Shown piece after piece: positions 10,203 through 20,032 of a stretch of 64,000 nucleotides of DNA. Every line of letters starts with the position of its first letter. Within the stretch, counting starts at the first letter, position 1. This stretch comes from Micavibrio sp. Lineage in GTDB: Bacteria; Pseudomonadota; Alphaproteobacteria; Micavibrionales; UBA9664. The translations under genes were made by a program, and so were the position numbers. The notes under the pieces were generated by a model, which did not search any database, was not told the origin of the DNA, and was given only the letters and a program-made list of their open reading frames with translations. Where the stretch lies: positions 1 through 64,000 of the forward strand of contig PAAR01000023.1 in NCBI GenBank assembly GCA_002699085.1, read 5' to 3'.

Positions 10203-11810
10203 ATGGATTCAGACGATAAAAAATTTGATGCAATTATATTAGGCATTGGCCATCAAAGCCTAATTGCTGCTACTTATTTAGCAAAAAAGAATTATAAAGT
10301 ATGCGTACTTGAAAGCCCTACCCTTCTTCCAGGTTCAACACCTTATGAAGAATTCCACGAGGGCGTTAAGACAGGGCCTTGTGCGCATATGCCAGTAACA
10401 ATAAGCCCAGAAGTGATTGAAGATCTTAACCTAGAGAGTCACGGTTTCTCAATGTCTGAAAATCACTCATCTGTCTTTGTACCGTCAAAAGAGCAGGCGC
10501 ACTTATTTATTGGCAAGAACTTTGAGCAAACTCAACAAAATATCGCCACTCTTTCTGCTAAGGATGGCAATGTATTTTTCGATATGCATGACAATTTATC
10601 AAGACTAGCTGAGCTTTTTGAATCTTTAGATAAAGACATGCCCGATTACACACAAAAAGGGTGGAAAGATCTATGGGCCGTTTTTGAAACAGCCCGTCAC
10701 CTTTCTTCGGACAATAAGGATCTACAAGAATTCTTCACAAAAATCATGAAAATGAGCCTCAAAGATTTTCTTGATGCTCATTTCGAAAACGACCTTGTTA
10801 AAGGCATGCTTAGTTTTCACGCCACAATCGGCTCTATGGTAAACCCTTCAAAAGAAGGGTCGGCGAGTGCTTTAGGCGTGTTCATATTAGGCTTGGGTAC
10901 AAGCGCACTGTATCGTGGCGACTGGCAACCCATCCGTGGCTCTTTACAGCCCTATATGAAAGCACTGACACAATCTGCGATGAATTTTGGTGTTCACTTT
11001 GCTACCAGTGCCACCGTTCAAAAAATATTAATCGAGAATAATCATTTCAAAGGCATTGAAACCGATGATGGTATTTTCACCAGCCCTATTCTCATTGCCG
11101 ATACGAACCCCCATAAAATGTTTCTTGACCTTATGGAACCAGAGAAACTTCCACCTGAATTTAAAATGCGAGTTGAATCATTGGGCGGGGTGAGTGGCTT
11201 TATTCGTGTTAAATTAGCTCTTAAAGAGTTACCGCAATTCACATGCTTAAATGGTGCAGACCCTATTCCTTATCTACAAAGCGATGTGACATTAAGTCCT
11301 GATATAGGCTTTATTCAGACGGCTTACGACCAAACAATGTCTGATGGTGGCTCGCAAAGACCAGGTGTTTCATTAGTATTTCCGTCTCTAAAGTCTCCAG
11401 AGCTTGCAAAAGACGGTTTATACGCATGCTCTTTATTAGGGCAATATTTTGAACCTAATCTACCAGATACCGAAGAAAACCGTACAGCCGTTGCCAAGGC
11501 GATTATTTCAACAGTAAATGATTTTGCGCCAAACTTTTTAGAATCAATCGTTGGATTTTTATCTGTCATGGGCTCTGCTCTGGATAAGACAATTGGTCCT
11601 CTTAATACCGACCTTACAGGCGGGGCGTTACCCTTATTAAAGATGTTCCAACGAAAATTTTCACATCATGCGCTGATGGCAGACATTCCTTTTGAAGGGA
11701 TCTATATGTGTGGCTATGGCCCTGAAAGCTCTGCCAATGCACATGTCCTTAATGCAGGTAAATCCGTTGCCGATTACGTCAGCACAATACGTAAGCCCGC
11801 CGCCGCTTAA
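10203..11810 (+). CDS. FAD-dependent oxidoreductase, phytoene dehydrogenase-like (COG1233)
   Basis: A 535-residue flavoprotein. The N-terminal Rossmann dinucleotide site reads ILGIGHQSLIAATYLA, a GxGxxS variant of the usual GxGxxG, followed by the acidic end of strand 2 (VCVLE). The C-terminal FAD motif is CGYGPESSANAHVLNAG. The overall layout resembles the PYROXD2/phytoene desaturase family. No carotenoid genes are nearby, so a role in carotenoid synthesis is not supported and the substrate is unknown. It starts 50 bp after mlaC. Confidence 0.8.
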   Translation: MDSDDKKFDAIILGIGHQSLIAATYLAKKNYKVCVLESPTLLPGSTPYEEFHEGVKTGPCAHMPVTISPEVIEDLNLESHGFSMSENHSSVFVPSKEQAHLFIGKNFEQTQQNIATLSAKDGNVFFDMHDNLSRLAELFESLDKDMPDYTQKGWKDLWAVFETARHLSSDNKDLQEFFTKIMKMSLKDFLDAHFENDLVKGMLSFHATIGSMVNPSKEGSASALGVFILGLGTSALYRGDWQPIRGSLQPYMKALTQSAMNFGVHFATSATVQKILIENNHFKGIETDDGIFTSPILIADTNPHKMFLDLMEPEKLPPEFKMRVESLGGVSGFIRVKLALKELPQFTCLNGADPIPYLQSDVTLSPDIGFIQTAYDQTMSDGGSQRPGVSLVFPSLKSPELAKDGLYACSLLGQYFEPNLPDTEENRTAVAKAIISTVNDFAPNFLESIVGFLSVMGSALDKTIGPLNTDLTGGALPLLKMFQRKFSHHALMADIPFEGIYMCGYGPESSANAHVLNAGKSVADYVSTIRKPAAA

Positions 11811-11875
11811 AGACTTGAGTTCGCAAAGGAATAGAGCTAACCTTTTGATAACGCCTAACAATAGAGAATAATAAA

Positions 11876-12277
11876 ATGCTTAACTGGATATTATCTGTTT
11901 CATCACCGCTTCATAGCCTTATGACCATTTGGCAAAAAGGTAAAAAAATTGGCGATGATCCATACGGCAACGTCTATTACCAAGGAAAATCCAAAAAAGG
12001 TTATAAAAGACCACGGCGTTGGGTTTCTTACAAAGATATTAAGCGTCAAGAATCGTCCGTTATACCGCCTGAATGGCATGGCTGGCTTCATTATCAAACT
12101 GATGTCTTTCCAGATAAAGACAAACCGACTTACCGCAAAACATGGCAATTAGCCCATAAAGAGAATATGACAGGCACCGCTATGGCTTATAAGCCTAAAG
12201 GCTCATTATCACGTGGTGGGAAACGTGCCAAAGCAAGTGGTGATTACCAAGCATGGACACCTGAAAGCGATCTATAA
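11876..12277 (+). CDS. NADH:ubiquinone oxidoreductase accessory subunit, NDUFA12 family
   Basis: A 133-residue protein with the NDUFA12 hallmarks DDPYGNVYYQ near residues 24-33, RRWVSY and PPEWHGWLHY. This supernumerary complex I subunit is shared by mitochondria and alphaproteobacteria and sits on the peripheral arm. Its presence is one of the best taxonomic clues in the window. mlaD and the DUF2155 gene, which usually follow it, are 1.8 kb downstream, after a two-gene ABC insertion on the other strand. Confidence 0.93.
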   Translation: MLNWILSVSSPLHSLMTIWQKGKKIGDDPYGNVYYQGKSKKGYKRPRRWVSYKDIKRQESSVIPPEWHGWLHYQTDVFPDKDKPTYRKTWQLAHKENMTGTAMAYKPKGSLSRGGKRAKASGDYQAWTPESDL

Positions 12278-12281
12278 AAGC

Positions 12282-13043
12282 TTAATTTTTAAGGCGATAC
12301 CCTGTCTTAAATATCCAACCAATCACAGCCATACATAGTGCCATGAAGATAAAAATCATCGTGATACTTACGCCTAAGCTTACATCCGAACTTTCATAAA
12401 AACTCCAACGGAAACCGCTGATAAGATACACCACAGGATTAAGCAGTGATATCTTTTGCCACAGCTCAGGCAGCATCGTAATCGAATAAAAACTACCCCC
12501 TAAAAAGGTTAATGGCGTGACAACAAGCTGCGGAATGCGCTGTAATTTCTCAAAACCGTCAGCCCATATACCAATAATGAAGCCCAGTAAACTAAAGGTC
12601 ACACAAGTAATAACAAGAAAGAACGCCATTAAAATTGGATGCTGTATGTCAAGCGGCACAAAAAAACCTGCCGTGGCCAACACAATGGAACCAATAATAA
12701 TTGATTTACTCGCCGCTGCACCGACATAGCCTATTGCCACCTCCACAAATGATAATGGCGCCGATAAAATCTCGTAAATAGTTCCCGTAAATCGAGGAAA
12801 ATAGATACCAACAGCAGCATTGGAAATACTCTGCCCCAGCACAGTCAACATAATTAAGCCAGGTACAATAAATGCCCCGTAACTGACACCATCAATATCC
12901 GTAATACGCGAGCCCATGGCTGACCCAAAAACAATGAAATACAAAATTGTTGTGATAACAGGAGATGCGATGCTTTGGCCAATCGTGCGCCAAGTGCGAT
13001 TCATCTCAAATTTATAAATTGCCGCTATGCCGTGTAAATTCAT
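12282..13043 (-). CDS. ABC-2 type exporter permease (YadH-like)
   Basis: Inner-membrane permease of 253 residues with six predicted helices and the ABC-2 signature region ([12 protein letters not shown] and [13 protein letters not shown]). It pairs with the ATPase gene just upstream, with a 4-bp overlap. The substrate cannot be inferred. The closest well-known relatives are YadH-type permeases. Its stop is 5 bp from the NDUFA12 stop (convergent). Confidence 0.88.
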   Translation of the reverse strand: MNLHGIAAIYKFEMNRTWRTIGQSIASPVITTILYFIVFGSAMGSRITDIDGVSYGAFIVPGLIMLTVLGQSISNAAVGIYFPRFTGTIYEILSAPLSFVEVAIGYVGAAASKSIIIGSIVLATAGFFVPLDIQHPILMAFFLVITCVTFSLLGFIIGIWADGFEKLQRIPQLVVTPLTFLGGSFYSITMLPELWQKISLLNPVVYLISGFRWSFYESSDVSLGVSITMIFIFMALCMAVIGWIFKTGYRLKN

Positions 13044-13963
13044 TTCTTTCCTACCAATCCTACAAAAATTTCCTCTAACGAACTTTGACGTGTGTTAAAG
13101 TCTTTACATTTAATGCCATCCTGTTTAAGCGCATCAAGCAGCGTAACAGCACCATTATCTTCTTTGGTTGAATCATAAGTATAGACAATTTGTTGACCGT
13201 CATTGGCTAGTTGTAATTTAAAAGTTGCCAGTGATTCAGGTAATTTCTTAAGTGGTTTATAGAGCTCTAATACAAGCTCTTTCTTACCAAGCTTTTTCAT
13301 CAATACATTTTTATCTTCAACAAGAATGATCTTACCCTTATCAATAACCCCTATGCGATCCGCCATTTCTTCCGCTTCTTCAAGATAATGAGTCGTCAAA
13401 ATTATTGTTACCCCTGTTTCTCGAAGTCTATGCACTTGCTCCCACATTGATTTACGTAGCTCAACATCTACACCAGCCGTCGGCTCATCTAAGAACAAAA
13501 TATCTGGCTCATGTGAGAGCGCTTTCGCAATCATCACACGACGTTTCATACCCCCAGAAAGCATACGGATTTGGGCGTCTTTTTTATCCCATAAAGACAG
13601 GCTTTTTAGAATAGACTCAATAAGTTTTGAATTAGGCGATTTACCAAATAAACCGCGGCTGAAACAAACAGTATTCCAGACCGTTTCAAATGCATCTGTC
13701 GTTAATTCTTGTGGCACCAAGCCAATATGAGAACGTGCCTTACGATACGCCTTCACATTATCATGCTCAAACACCATAACTTGTCCAGCGCTTGGTGTAA
13801 CAATACCGCATATTGCACTAATAAGCGTCGTTTTGCCCGCCCCATTCGGCCCTAAAAGGGCAAATATTTCGCCTTTTTCTACATTGATGTCAATATTATC
13901 TAATGCCTGAAAGCCGTTATCATAGACTTTGTTTAAGCCTGTAACGTGAATCGCTGATGTCAT
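13040..13963 (-). CDS. ABC-2 type exporter ATP-binding protein (YadG-like)
   Basis: A 307-residue ATPase with an intact nucleotide site: Walker [10 protein letters not shown], signature MLSGGMKRR, Walker [13 protein letters not shown] and the switch histidine in [11 protein letters not shown]. The last 80 residues form the extension common in drug- and lipid-exporting ABC-2 systems. First gene of a two-gene operon with the YadH-like permease, divergent from mlaD. Confidence 0.92.
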   Translation of the reverse strand: MTSAIHVTGLNKVYDNGFQALDNIDINVEKGEIFALLGPNGAGKTTLISAICGIVTPSAGQVMVFEHDNVKAYRKARSHIGLVPQELTTDAFETVWNTVCFSRGLFGKSPNSKLIESILKSLSLWDKKDAQIRMLSGGMKRRVMIAKALSHEPDILFLDEPTAGVDVELRKSMWEQVHRLRETGVTIILTTHYLEEAEEMADRIGVIDKGKIILVEDKNVLMKKLGKKELVLELYKPLKKLPESLATFKLQLANDGQQIVYTYDSTKEDNGAVTLLDALKQDGIKCKDFNTRQSSLEEIFVGLVGKK

Positions 13964-13984
13964 AATTTTGGAATTCCCTTTTAC

Positions 13985-14004
13985 AAAAACAGATATATGT
14001 TTTT
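13985..14004. promoter_or_regulatory. Inverted repeat between the ABC operon and mlaD
   Basis: AAAAACA-GATATA-TGTTTTT, a 7-bp perfect inverted repeat in the 129-bp divergent gap. It could be an operator for either side. No regulator gene is adjacent, so this is only a noted structure. Confidence 0.3.
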
Positions 14005-14092
14005 ACGGTTAATGTTCAAGATGGTAATAAAAATTAATTTAGAAATAAAGTGGCGTCTTTACATCTTAATCAAACAAGGGTAAACAAAATCT

Positions 14093-14593
14093 ATGAAAAG
14101 AAATGTTGTTGAAATGGTTTTAGGTGCGGTTGTATTGGCAGTCGCCGTTGTTTTTATGGTTTTTAGCTATAACGCAGCCGATGTTGAAGACGTTAACGGT
14201 TACGCCGTCAGTGCGACTTTCACAGATATTGGCTCGATCAAGCAAGGGAGTGACGTGCGTATAAGTGGCGTTAAAGTTGGCTCAGTTTCTAAAGTTGAAT
14301 TAGATGAAAAAGCTTATTTGGCTAAACTAACACTAAGCCTTCAAGACACATTAAAGCTGCCGGATGACACAGCCGCCCTCATCGGTAGTGAAAGTCTATT
14401 GGGCGGAAGCTATATCGGTCTTGAACCTGGTGCGTCAGATGATTTTTTAGCTGACGGTGACCGTATCCAATATACGCAAGATGCCCAAAATCTTGAGCGC
14501 CTACTTGGTCAGTTCATCTTCAGCGTTAAAGATGGTGACAAAGGTGAAAAAGCAGCATCTTCAGATGATAGCTCTGCCAATGATATCCCTTAA
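14093..14593 (+). CDS. mlaD: MlaD-type phospholipid-transport MCE protein
   Basis: Membrane-anchored MCE protein, 166 residues, the substrate-binding ring of the inner-membrane Mla transporter. It has one N-terminal transmembrane helix (about 8-27) and the MCE core FTDIGSIKQGSDVRISGVKVG near residues 43-63, then LLGGSYIGLEPG. The short acidic tail is normal. The stop overlaps the start of the DUF2155 gene. No mlaE or mlaF lies beside it, so its ATPase and permease must be encoded elsewhere. Confidence 0.92.
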   Translation: MKRNVVEMVLGAVVLAVAVVFMVFSYNAADVEDVNGYAVSATFTDIGSIKQGSDVRISGVKVGSVSKVELDEKAYLAKLTLSLQDTLKLPDDTAALIGSESLLGGSYIGLEPGASDDFLADGDRIQYTQDAQNLERLLGQFIFSVKDGDKGEKAASSDDSSANDIP

Positions 14594-15008
14594 AAAACTT
14601 CTATTTATTGCCGCTCTTTGTTTCATAACCCCTGCTGCTCACGCCACAGAATATGAAGATTACGATATCGCTGTCTTGCAATCATTAGATAAAATCACAG
14701 CGCGTACAGCGACATTTGAAGCCAAAATCGGTTCGACGCTTTCATACGGCCAAGTGTATATGAAAGTTATGGCGTGCAAGAAAACACCGCCTTTTGAAAA
14801 ACCAGAATCAGCTGCTTTCATTAAAATTTGGGAAGTCGAAGCAGGTAAAGCCGCTGAATGGATTTTTAGTGGCTGGATGTTTGCCTCTAGCCCCTCCATA
14901 TCAGCGATGGATCACCCGATCTATGATGTTTGGCTTCTTGATTGCAAAAACTCTGAAACAAGTAAGTCAGAACCTTCTGAAACTGTCTCTGCAGAAGAGC
15001 CACAGTAA
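14580..15008 (+). CDS. DUF2155 family secreted protein
   Basis: The ATG at 14580 overlaps the end of mlaD by 14 bp and starts a 142-residue protein with a signal peptide ending near AHA (residue 22). The core matches the alphaproteobacterial DUF2155 family: LDKITARTATFEAKIG, two cysteines (MACKK and LLDCK) that could form a disulfide, and FSGWMFASSPSISAMDHPIYDVW. Function is unknown. Linkage to mlaD suggests an envelope role. Its 3' end overlaps the convergent aat gene by 88 bp. Confidence 0.88.
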   Translation: MISLKKLLFIAALCFITPAAHATEYEDYDIAVLQSLDKITARTATFEAKIGSTLSYGQVYMKVMACKKTPPFEKPESAAFIKIWEVEAGKAAEWIFSGWMFASSPSISAMDHPIYDVWLLDCKNSETSKSEPSETVSAEEPQ

Positions 15009-15592
15009 AAATCAGCCTGCACACTTAATGCTTCATTCAATGCCACCGCATAGTCATCATGCGCCATTTCATAGGCGCCAAATTGTTCTAAATGCGGATT
15101 AGGAAACTGTGCATCTAATAAAACAAAACCACCCTTATGCAATATTGCGGCGAGATGGACTAAAGCAACCTTGCTCGCATTTGTTGCCGTTGAAAACATG
15201 CTTTCCCCACAAAAAACGCCCCCCAGCGCCAAGCCATATAAGCCCCCCACTAACTCATCGTTCTTCCATACCTCAATAGAATGCGCAAAACCTTGAGTGT
15301 GAAGCTCTATGAACCAATCTCTGATCTTCAGATTGATCCATGTTTGCTCACGTCCTTCTTTGGTTACAGCACATGCATCAATAACTTTTTGGAAAGCCGT
15401 ATCAACGGTAACTCTGTAAACCTTCTTATTCAGCACTCTAAGCAAGCTTTTAGAAATATGAATATCTTTAATAGGCAATAACCCTCTGATTGACGGCAAT
15501 ATCCATTCTATCTTTTGGAAATCATGCTCTGCTGCCATTGGGAAATAACCCTGAGCGTAAGCATTTAAAATCGTGTCAGTCGTTATTTCCAT
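14921..15592 (-). CDS. aat: Leucyl/phenylalanyl-tRNA--protein transferase
   Basis: N-end rule enzyme that adds Leu or Phe to N-terminal Arg/Lys so that ClpS-ClpAP can degrade the protein. It is 223 residues with the family motifs AYAQGYFPMA near residues 12-21, GLYGLALGGVFCGESMFS, and LDAQFPNPHLEQFGA. The C-terminal 29 codons overlap the end of the DUF2155 gene on the other strand. Closest gene order is shared with other alphaproteobacteria. Confidence 0.95.
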   Translation of the reverse strand: MEITTDTILNAYAQGYFPMAAEHDFQKIEWILPSIRGLLPIKDIHISKSLLRVLNKKVYRVTVDTAFQKVIDACAVTKEGREQTWINLKIRDWFIELHTQGFAHSIEVWKNDELVGGLYGLALGGVFCGESMFSTATNASKVALVHLAAILHKGGFVLLDAQFPNPHLEQFGAYEMAHDDYAVALNEALSVQADFYCGSSAETVSEGSDLLVSEFLQSRSQTS

Positions 15593-15631
15593 GTAGACAA
15601 ATACCCTTCAAGCTTCTACCTTTATACTATC

Positions 15632-16582
15632 ATGAGTCAGAAATATAAAGTTGCAACGGTTTTTGGTGGGACAGGCTTTCTCGGTCGCCACATTATTAAA
15701 CAATTAGCCGATCAAGGTATCAGAGTCCGTGTTGCGACACGCCACCCTAAGAAAGCTTATTTCTTAAAGCCATATGGTACCGTGGGTCAAATATCCGCCG
15801 AGTTTTGCAATGGCCGTGATATTCAAAATGTTGAAAAGCTTGTTAAAGGGTCTGACTACGTTATCAATCTTGTTGGCTTGTTATACGAAAAAGGTAAAAA
15901 CACGTTTGAGCGTGCGCATATTGACTTACCACAAAACATTGCTTTGGCTGCGGCCAAATTTAACGTAAAGAGCTTCATCCATATCTCTGCATTAGGTATA
16001 GATGAAAACAAATCTAAATATGCCAAAACCAAGAAAAAGGGCGAGGAAGTCATTTTAGATCTTTTCCCCAAAGTCACAATTCTACGTCCAAGTCTTGTAT
16101 TTGGACCTGAAGATAATTTCTTTAACCAGTTTGCCGCTTTATCAAAATGTCTCCCTGCATTACCACTAATCGGCGGCGGTCATACAGAATTCCAACCTAT
16201 TTATGTCGGCGATGTCGCAAAAGCTGTAATAAATTGTATCGATAACCCTAAAACATCTGGCAAAATATATGAGCTGGCGGGGGCTGAAATATTCACTTTT
16301 AAACAGCTTTTACAAAAGACACTTTCATATACTGGCCGTGATACAGCGCTGATCCCGCTACCTTTCTTTTTAGCACGCATAGAAGCTGTTTTTCTGAGTT
16401 TGTTGCCGAAGCCACTTTTAACACAAGACCAAATAACGTCATTGCATTACCACAATATTGCCACAGGACACCATCAAACTCTTGAAGCACTAAACATAAC
16501 ACCAACACTGCTGGATATTGTCCTACCAAGTTATCTCAGCCGATTTAAACAAGGAGGCCATTTTGCTCATAAAGTTGCTTAA
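15632..16582 (+). CDS. NDUFA9-like complex I NAD(P)-binding protein
   Basis: A 316-residue short-chain dehydrogenase/epimerase-type protein. The Rossmann motif GGTGFLGRHI is at residues 13-22. The SDR catalytic pattern is altered, as expected for the NDUFA9 group, which binds NADPH but is not known to catalyse. The segment VTILRPSLVFGPEDNFFNQFA is diagnostic of the group. It overlaps the 5' end of surA by 20 bp. Confidence 0.87.
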   Translation: MSQKYKVATVFGGTGFLGRHIIKQLADQGIRVRVATRHPKKAYFLKPYGTVGQISAEFCNGRDIQNVEKLVKGSDYVINLVGLLYEKGKNTFERAHIDLPQNIALAAAKFNVKSFIHISALGIDENKSKYAKTKKKGEEVILDLFPKVTILRPSLVFGPEDNFFNQFAALSKCLPALPLIGGGHTEFQPIYVGDVAKAVINCIDNPKTSGKIYELAGAEIFTFKQLLQKTLSYTGRDTALIPLPFFLARIEAVFLSLLPKPLLTQDQITSLHYHNIATGHHQTLEALNITPTLLDIVLPSYLSRFKQGGHFAHKVA

Positions 16583-17525
16583 AATATGCCTATTTGCCTT
16601 TATTCTTACGCTTCCTTTCCAAGGTAAAACTTATGCTGACCCCAATAGCATTATGGCGATTGTGAATGACGATGTTGTGACCAGTGCAGAATTTAACACC
16701 CGCATGGATATGGTTATCAAAACCTCAAATATTCCGAATAAAAAGGAAGTCATAGCGCGTGTTGCACCACAAGTTCTGAATATATTGATCGAAGAAAAGT
16801 TACAAACCCAAGAGGCTAAACGGTTAGATATAAGCGTTACTAACGATGAAATTTATGATGGACTTGCACGTATCGCCCAACAGAACAATCTCTCTATCGA
16901 AGATTTCCAAGCCATGCTTAAAAAACGTAACATCGACCCCCAAACACTGGCCGACCAAGTAACAGCCGAAATCGCATGGGGGAAAATTGTTAGCCAACGC
17001 ATTCGTCCACTTGTCGATGTAACAGAACGTGATGTCGATGCACGAATTGCACAAATAAAAGCATCAGAAGGACGACAAGAATTTCTTGTCGCTGAAATCT
17101 TTTTGCCCGTCACCTCAGACGCAGAAGATGCTGAAGTAGCAGCGCTTGCCAATAATCTGATTACACAATTAAAGCAAGGCAAGGCGCCATTTCCTGTACT
17201 TGCTCAACAATTCTCGCAAAGTGCTGGTGCCAATCGTGGTGGCGTTGTTGGTTGGATTCAAGAAGGTCAAATTGATCCAGCCATTGAAGCAGCCCTTAAA
17301 TCTATGAAAGCAGAAGAGCTAAGCACCCCCATCCGTGCTAAGGACGGCTATCACATCATAGCTTTAAAAGAAAAACGCATCATTGGTAAGGATACTGACA
17401 CATCTAATATCAATGTATTAAAAGTAGAAGTCACTAATGAGCTCGGTCAAAATATGTTAGAGATGCGTGCTCGTCGTTATATGAGAGAACTTAAATCTCA
17501 AGCATTTATTGAGCGTCGTGTCTAA
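16563..17525 (+). CDS. surA: Periplasmic peptidyl-prolyl isomerase SurA
   Basis: Chaperone for outer-membrane proteins. I place the start at TTG 16563, 5 bp after a perfect AAGGAGG (16551-16557). This gives 320 residues with a signal peptide ending near TYA. An upstream in-frame ATG (16518) would spoil the signal peptide. The SurA N-terminal domain (IMAIVNDDVVTSAEF) is followed by one parvulin domain (about 165-265: LVAEIFLP, RGGVVGWI, DGYHIIAL). lptD and pdxA, often neighbours of surA, are absent. Confidence 0.92.
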   Translation: MLIKLLKICLFAFILTLPFQGKTYADPNSIMAIVNDDVVTSAEFNTRMDMVIKTSNIPNKKEVIARVAPQVLNILIEEKLQTQEAKRLDISVTNDEIYDGLARIAQQNNLSIEDFQAMLKKRNIDPQTLADQVTAEIAWGKIVSQRIRPLVDVTERDVDARIAQIKASEGRQEFLVAEIFLPVTSDAEDAEVAALANNLITQLKQGKAPFPVLAQQFSQSAGANRGGVVGWIQEGQIDPAIEAALKSMKAEELSTPIRAKDGYHIIALKEKRIIGKDTDTSNINVLKVEVTNELGQNMLEMRARRYMRELKSQAFIERRV

Positions 17526-18366
17526 ACTAGATACACTGCCACCTTTACGTGAAATCATTAGCCAACATGAGTTACGGGCTGAAAAATCCTTCGGTCAAAA
17601 CTTTCTACTTGATCTAAATATCACCACCAAAATTGCACGGCAAGCAGGTTCTTTGGAAGGCAAACATGCCATTGAGATTGGCCCTGGCCCTGGTGGGCTA
17701 ACCCGTGCACTCTTAGAAACCGAAGCGGAAACTGTCACAGCGATTGAGTTTGATCCACGCTGCATTAAAGCCCTTCAATCACTAAAAGAGGCAGCGCATA
17801 ACCGACTTAACCTTGTTCATGGTGATGCTTTAGAGGCTGACCTTTTAACACTGACAAAAGCACCTCGAGTAATTGCCGCTAATCTGCCTTACAATATTGC
17901 CACGCCACTTCTCGTGAAATGGCTCAAAGACCTTCATAATGATCCCACAAATTATGATGCATTAATCCTAATGTTCCAAAAAGAAGTGGCAGAGCGCATT
18001 GTCGCTACACCCAATGACAAGACCTATGGCCGCTTGGCGATATTAGCACAGTGGATCACTACGCCACGCATGGTAATGACCTTGCCGCCGCAGGCTTTTA
18101 CACCAGCCCCGAAAGTACATTCATCGGTTGTGTTGTTCAAACCAAAACAACTTAGAGATAAGCCTAAATTTGAAACTGTTGAAAAACTCACCGCCCAAGC
18201 CTTTGGCCAAAGACGCAAAATGATCCGCCAGAGCTTAAAACCTTATGTCAGCCTATTTGAAGAATTGGGCATAGACCCAACATTACGCGCCGAAGATTTA
18301 ACTATTGAGCAATTTATTGAACTGGCACGCCGAATAGATCATATTCATCCGCATCCTCAACTTTGA
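17518..18366 (+). CDS. rsmA: 16S rRNA dimethyladenosine transferase
   Basis: KsgA methylates A1518 and A1519 of 16S rRNA. It has FGQNFLLD, the SAM motif [10 protein letters not shown] near residues 53-62, and the catalytic [11 protein letters not shown] favour GTG 17518, which overlaps the surA stop; a TTG at 17509 is three codons upstream in frame. About 282 residues, normal length. The 3' end overlaps rimO on the other strand by 53 bp. Confidence 0.95.
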   Translation: MSKLDTLPPLREIISQHELRAEKSFGQNFLLDLNITTKIARQAGSLEGKHAIEIGPGPGGLTRALLETEAETVTAIEFDPRCIKALQSLKEAAHNRLNLVHGDALEADLLTLTKAPRVIAANLPYNIATPLLVKWLKDLHNDPTNYDALILMFQKEVAERIVATPNDKTYGRLAILAQWITTPRMVMTLPPQAFTPAPKVHSSVVLFKPKQLRDKPKFETVEKLTAQAFGQRRKMIRQSLKPYVSLFEELGIDPTLRAEDLTIEQFIELARRIDHIHPHPQL

Positions 18367-19648
18367 CCTGTACAAAGTCACCTTGTTTGAGGTGAGCCGC
18401 ATCACGCAAGAAGATCTTACCGTCAATTTCTGGTGCATCGGCTTTTGTGCGGCCATCAGCGCCATTTTCATCCACTGCATCAACAAGCACCTCTTGAACA
18501 GTACCTATTTTCTTTTGCAATTTTGCCGCACTAATACGCTGCTGCACTTCCATAAAACGGTTCCAACGATCTTGTTTTACTGCCTCATCAATTTCGCTCA
18601 AACCAAGATCATTGGCTTTCGCACCTGATACAGGCTCATATTTAAAGCAACCAACACGGTCAAGCTGAACCTCATCCAACCAATCGAGTAAGAATTGGAA
18701 CTCTTCTTCTGTTTCTCCCGGGAAGCCAACAATAAAAGTAGAGCGTAATGTGAGATCAGTACAAGCTTGTTTCCATGCATGAATACGGTTCGCTGTTTTT
18801 TCTTGATGAGCAGGACGGCGCATATTCTTTAGAACAGTTGGTGAGGCATGCTGAAATGGGATATCCAAATACGGCAATATTTTACCCTCATTCATCAACG
18901 GCAACACCTTATCAACATGCGGATAGGGATACACATAATGCAAACGTACCCAAATACCGAATTGACTCAATGCATCGCAAAGATCATAAAAACTAGCCTT
19001 CCAAAGCTGGTCACGGAACTTGCTCTCTGCATATTTGATATCAAGGCCATAGGCACTGGTATCTTGGGAGATGACGAGTAATTCTTTGACACCCGCTTTC
19101 GCTAATTTTTCAGCTTCATACAAAACTTGATTGATCGGACGAGAAACAAGATCACCACGTAAGGAAGGGATAATGCAAAATGAACAACGATTGTTACAGC
19201 CTTCTGAAATTTTCAAATAAGCATAATGGCGAGGCGTGAGTTTTAGACCCTGCTCTGGCACTAAGTCGGTATATGGATCATGCATTGGTGGCACAGCCTT
19301 ATGCACGGCAGAGATCACCTCTTCATAGCGTTGTGGGCCAGTAATCGCCAGAACATTTGGGTATTTCGCTTCAATCTGTTCAGGCTCTGCGCCCATGCAA
19401 CCCGTAACAATTACCTTACCATTTGCCGCCATTGCTTCACCAATCGCCGCTAAAGATTCTTCCTTAGCAGAATCTAAAAAACCGCAGGTATTGACGATCA
19501 CTGCATCCGCACCCTCATGCGAAGCTGAGAAGCTATATCCTTCGGCCCGTAAATGCGTCATGATGCGCTCGGAATCAACCAGTGCTTTCGGGCATCCTAG
19601 AGATACCACGCCTAATTTTGGGTTTTGTTTTTTTGCCGCTGTTGTCAT
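18314..19648 (-). CDS. rimO: Ribosomal protein S12 methylthiotransferase
   Basis: Radical-SAM enzyme that methylthiolates an Asp of S12. It is 444 residues: an N-terminal UPF0004 domain with cluster cysteines C19, C55 and C84, the radical-SAM CxxxCxxC at C151/C155/C158, and a C-terminal TRAM domain. The motif [15 protein letters not shown] marks RimO rather than MiaB. The substrate gene rpsL is also in the window, 14 kb away and unlinked. Confidence 0.96.
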   Translation of the reverse strand: MTTAAKKQNPKLGVVSLGCPKALVDSERIMTHLRAEGYSFSASHEGADAVIVNTCGFLDSAKEESLAAIGEAMAANGKVIVTGCMGAEPEQIEAKYPNVLAITGPQRYEEVISAVHKAVPPMHDPYTDLVPEQGLKLTPRHYAYLKISEGCNNRCSFCIIPSLRGDLVSRPINQVLYEAEKLAKAGVKELLVISQDTSAYGLDIKYAESKFRDQLWKASFYDLCDALSQFGIWVRLHYVYPYPHVDKVLPLMNEGKILPYLDIPFQHASPTVLKNMRRPAHQEKTANRIHAWKQACTDLTLRSTFIVGFPGETEEEFQFLLDWLDEVQLDRVGCFKYEPVSGAKANDLGLSEIDEAVKQDRWNRFMEVQQRISAAKLQKKIGTVQEVLVDAVDENGADGRTKADAPEIDGKIFLRDAAHLKQGDFVQVKVEDADEYDLFGVPVQ

Positions 19649-19751
19649 AGCCGCAACTTATACGTGTCTTTGATAAAATGTGCAAATAATTTGATGCACG
19701 CAGATGTATGAAGCGTTTGTCTCAAAAAATGTTTTTTGTCACATTTATTCT

Positions 19752-20030
19752 ATGAAAAAAATATTATTTATTGGCAGTGTTATTTTTCTCTTTTCCAGCA
19801 TGCCAAGTTTTGCGGCTCCACCTGCATTAAGCTGTAATAGCACCGAGGAAGAAGGTGCATTCATGTATGACAAGACCAGCAAAGATTTCTTCTTTTGCCG
19901 CAAATATAATAAAGGCTGGGAAAGCCTCAACCAGATTGTTTTTATTTTAAATGGCTTACTACCCTTATCTGGCGATGCTGAAGAAAATTCTAATAACGAT
20001 GATATGCTTAGTGAAGTAACAGAAGAATAG
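19752..20030 (+). CDS. Small secreted protein with a Cys pair
   Basis: A 92-residue protein from ATG 19752 with a clear signal peptide (about 1-19, ending SFA). The mature part has two cysteines in the pattern C-x14-Y-x9-C-x7-W (CNSTEEEGAFMYD, FFFCRKYNKGW) and an acidic tail. This spacing resembles short Cys-pair modules seen in secreted or pilin-like proteins, but I do not recognise a named family. The stop is 2 bp from the convergent glycosyltransferase stop. Confidence 0.7.
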   Translation: MKKILFIGSVIFLFSSMPSFAAPPALSCNSTEEEGAFMYDKTSKDFFFCRKYNKGWESLNQIVFILNGLLPLSGDAEENSNNDDMLSEVTEE

Positions 20031-20032
20031 CT

